Source: Syntrophobacteria bacterium
Lineage (GTDB): Bacteria > Desulfobacterota > DSWW01
NCBI GenBank assembly: GCA_030145435.1
Contig: JAQYVQ010000462.1
Coordinates: 1 to 6,338 of the forward strand
Reading direction: 5' to 3'
DNA length: 6,338 nucleotides
How positions within the stretch are numbered: position 1 is the stretch's first letter; the number at the start of each line of letters is the position of its first letter. The notes beneath the pieces are model-generated. The model saw only the letters and a program-made list of their open reading frames with translations. It searched no databases and had not been told where the DNA came from. The position numbers were made by a program, and so were the translations under genes. Below are positions 5,843-6,338 of this stretch, one piece after another.

Positions 5843-6289
5843 ATGGTTGCGTCGAAATGGAGACTGCTCATCCCGGTTTTCGCTGTTCTTTTCATCGCCG
5901 CGCCGGTCCCGGCAGCAGATGACGGGTTGCGGTGCGTTCAGTGCGGAATGGACTTGACCAAATACCCGCACTCCCTCTACACCATCCAATGGAAGGACGG
6001 AACCGTCACCAAAACATGCGGCGTCCAGTGCGGCTTGACGCAGCACTTGATGAACCGGGACGGCTTCGAGTCTTCCACTGCCACGGATCTGATCACCAAC
6101 CGGGAGTTCCCGGCGGCGGATGGGTTCTATGTGTTCAAGAGCAGTGTGACCACGGATATGGGGCCCGGCTTCATCGCCTTCAAGGACCAAACGAATACGG
6201 AGAAGTTCCAGAAAGGGTTCGGCGGCGAAGTCGTGACCTATGAGGAGGCCCTGAAGATCTGGGCGGAGATCAAGAAGGTGGGGCACTGA
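5843..6289 (+). CDS. NosL-family exported metal-binding protein
   Basis: This 148-residue protein has a signal peptide at 1-24 (Lys/Arg-containing start, hydrophobic core, PVPA then cleavage before ADDG). The mature part begins near CVQCGMDL (C31, C34, M36), the CxxCGM metal site of the NosL family. It continues with C59-x3-C63, MGPGFIAFKD with M106, and the GGEVVTYEEAL ending typical of NosL. Characterised NosL is a copper(I) chaperone for nitrous oxide reductase. The first cysteine is the lipid anchor in many NosL proteins, but here the signal seems to end six residues earlier, so a soluble periplasmic form is likely. No nosZ lies in the window, so the client is unknown. AAAGGAG at 5828-5834 is eight bases from the ATG. 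It follows the second LDI-like gene by 27 bases, probably in the same operon. Confidence 0.85.
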   Translation: MVASKWRLLIPVFAVLFIAAPVPAADDGLRCVQCGMDLTKYPHSLYTIQWKDGTVTKTCGVQCGLTQHLMNRDGFESSTATDLITNREFPAADGFYVFKSSVTTDMGPGFIAFKDQTNTEKFQKGFGGEVVTYEEALKIWAEIKKVGH

Positions 6290-6296
6290 AAGACCC

Positions 6297-6338
6297 ATGG
6301 AAACCAGAGCCAAGGCCCCTCTCCTTCTCTGTGCGATT
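6297..6338 (+). CDS. 5' end of a probable exported or membrane protein (truncated by window edge)
   Basis: An ATG seven bases after the NosL-family stop opens a frame that runs to the window edge and reads METRAKAPLLLCAI. Two basic residues followed by a hydrophobic run look like the start of a signal peptide or membrane anchor. The short spacing suggests it continues the operon. Fourteen residues are too few to name it; another NosL-type protein or a NosD/F/Y-type partner is possible by context only. Confidence 0.4.
   Translation, partial: METRAKAPLLLCAI

Overview
The window is GC-rich, densely coding DNA with every gene on the + strand. It looks like an anaerobic, respiratory Gram-negative bacterium. 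A Desulfobacterota-type ('deltaproteobacterial') genome is the best guess, inferred from the gene content: a MoaD-like protein with a multi-cluster ferredoxin, as found beside tungsten/molybdenum aldehyde:ferredoxin oxidoreductases, a LarA-type protein and a NosL-type protein. No rRNA or other taxonomic marker is present, so this assignment is an inference.

Region 1 (1-2473) reads as one operon. It holds the last codons of an upstream gene, possibly an aldehyde oxidoreductase; a MoaD/ThiS-type ubiquitin-fold protein ending in Gly-Gly; a 169-base gap carrying a paired palindromic REP-like element and a further small hairpin; a ferredoxin with two [4Fe-4S] motifs fused to a BFD-type [2Fe-2S] domain; and a 454-residue protein. 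In the last of these a Lys-x9-Glu-Thr-x4-His pattern and the surrounding layout match the nickel-pincer lactate racemase (LarA) superfamily.

Region 2 (2474-2613) is a distinctly AT-richer intergenic stretch. It holds a sigma70-like promoter with a perfect TTGACA -35, a nested inverted repeat, and a TGAT-N4-ATCA dyad resembling FNR/CRP-family sites. It appears to start a second transcription unit.

Region 3 (2614-6338) carries two adjacent paralogues of the linalool dehydratase/isomerase (LDI) family, the first with a lipoprotein-like signal and the second with a Sec signal. They are followed by an exported NosL-family CxxCGM protein and the first 14 codons of another probable exported or membrane protein. 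Both LDI-like proteins keep the His/Cys/Cys/Tyr active-site set (LDI numbering H129, C171, C180, Y240). They appear to lack the Asp39/Tyr45 pair, and both carry an extra beta-rich C-terminal domain.

Taken together, a cytoplasmic tungsten/molybdenum redox module with a LarA-type protein sits next to a periplasmic or envelope LDI-like pair with a probable metal-handling protein. I know of no described pathway with this combination. A role in anaerobic metabolism of an alkenol, terpenoid or hydroxyacid is a hypothesis. Residue equivalences to LDI, LarA and P. furiosus ferredoxin were made by eye from remembered family sequences and should be confirmed by alignment.
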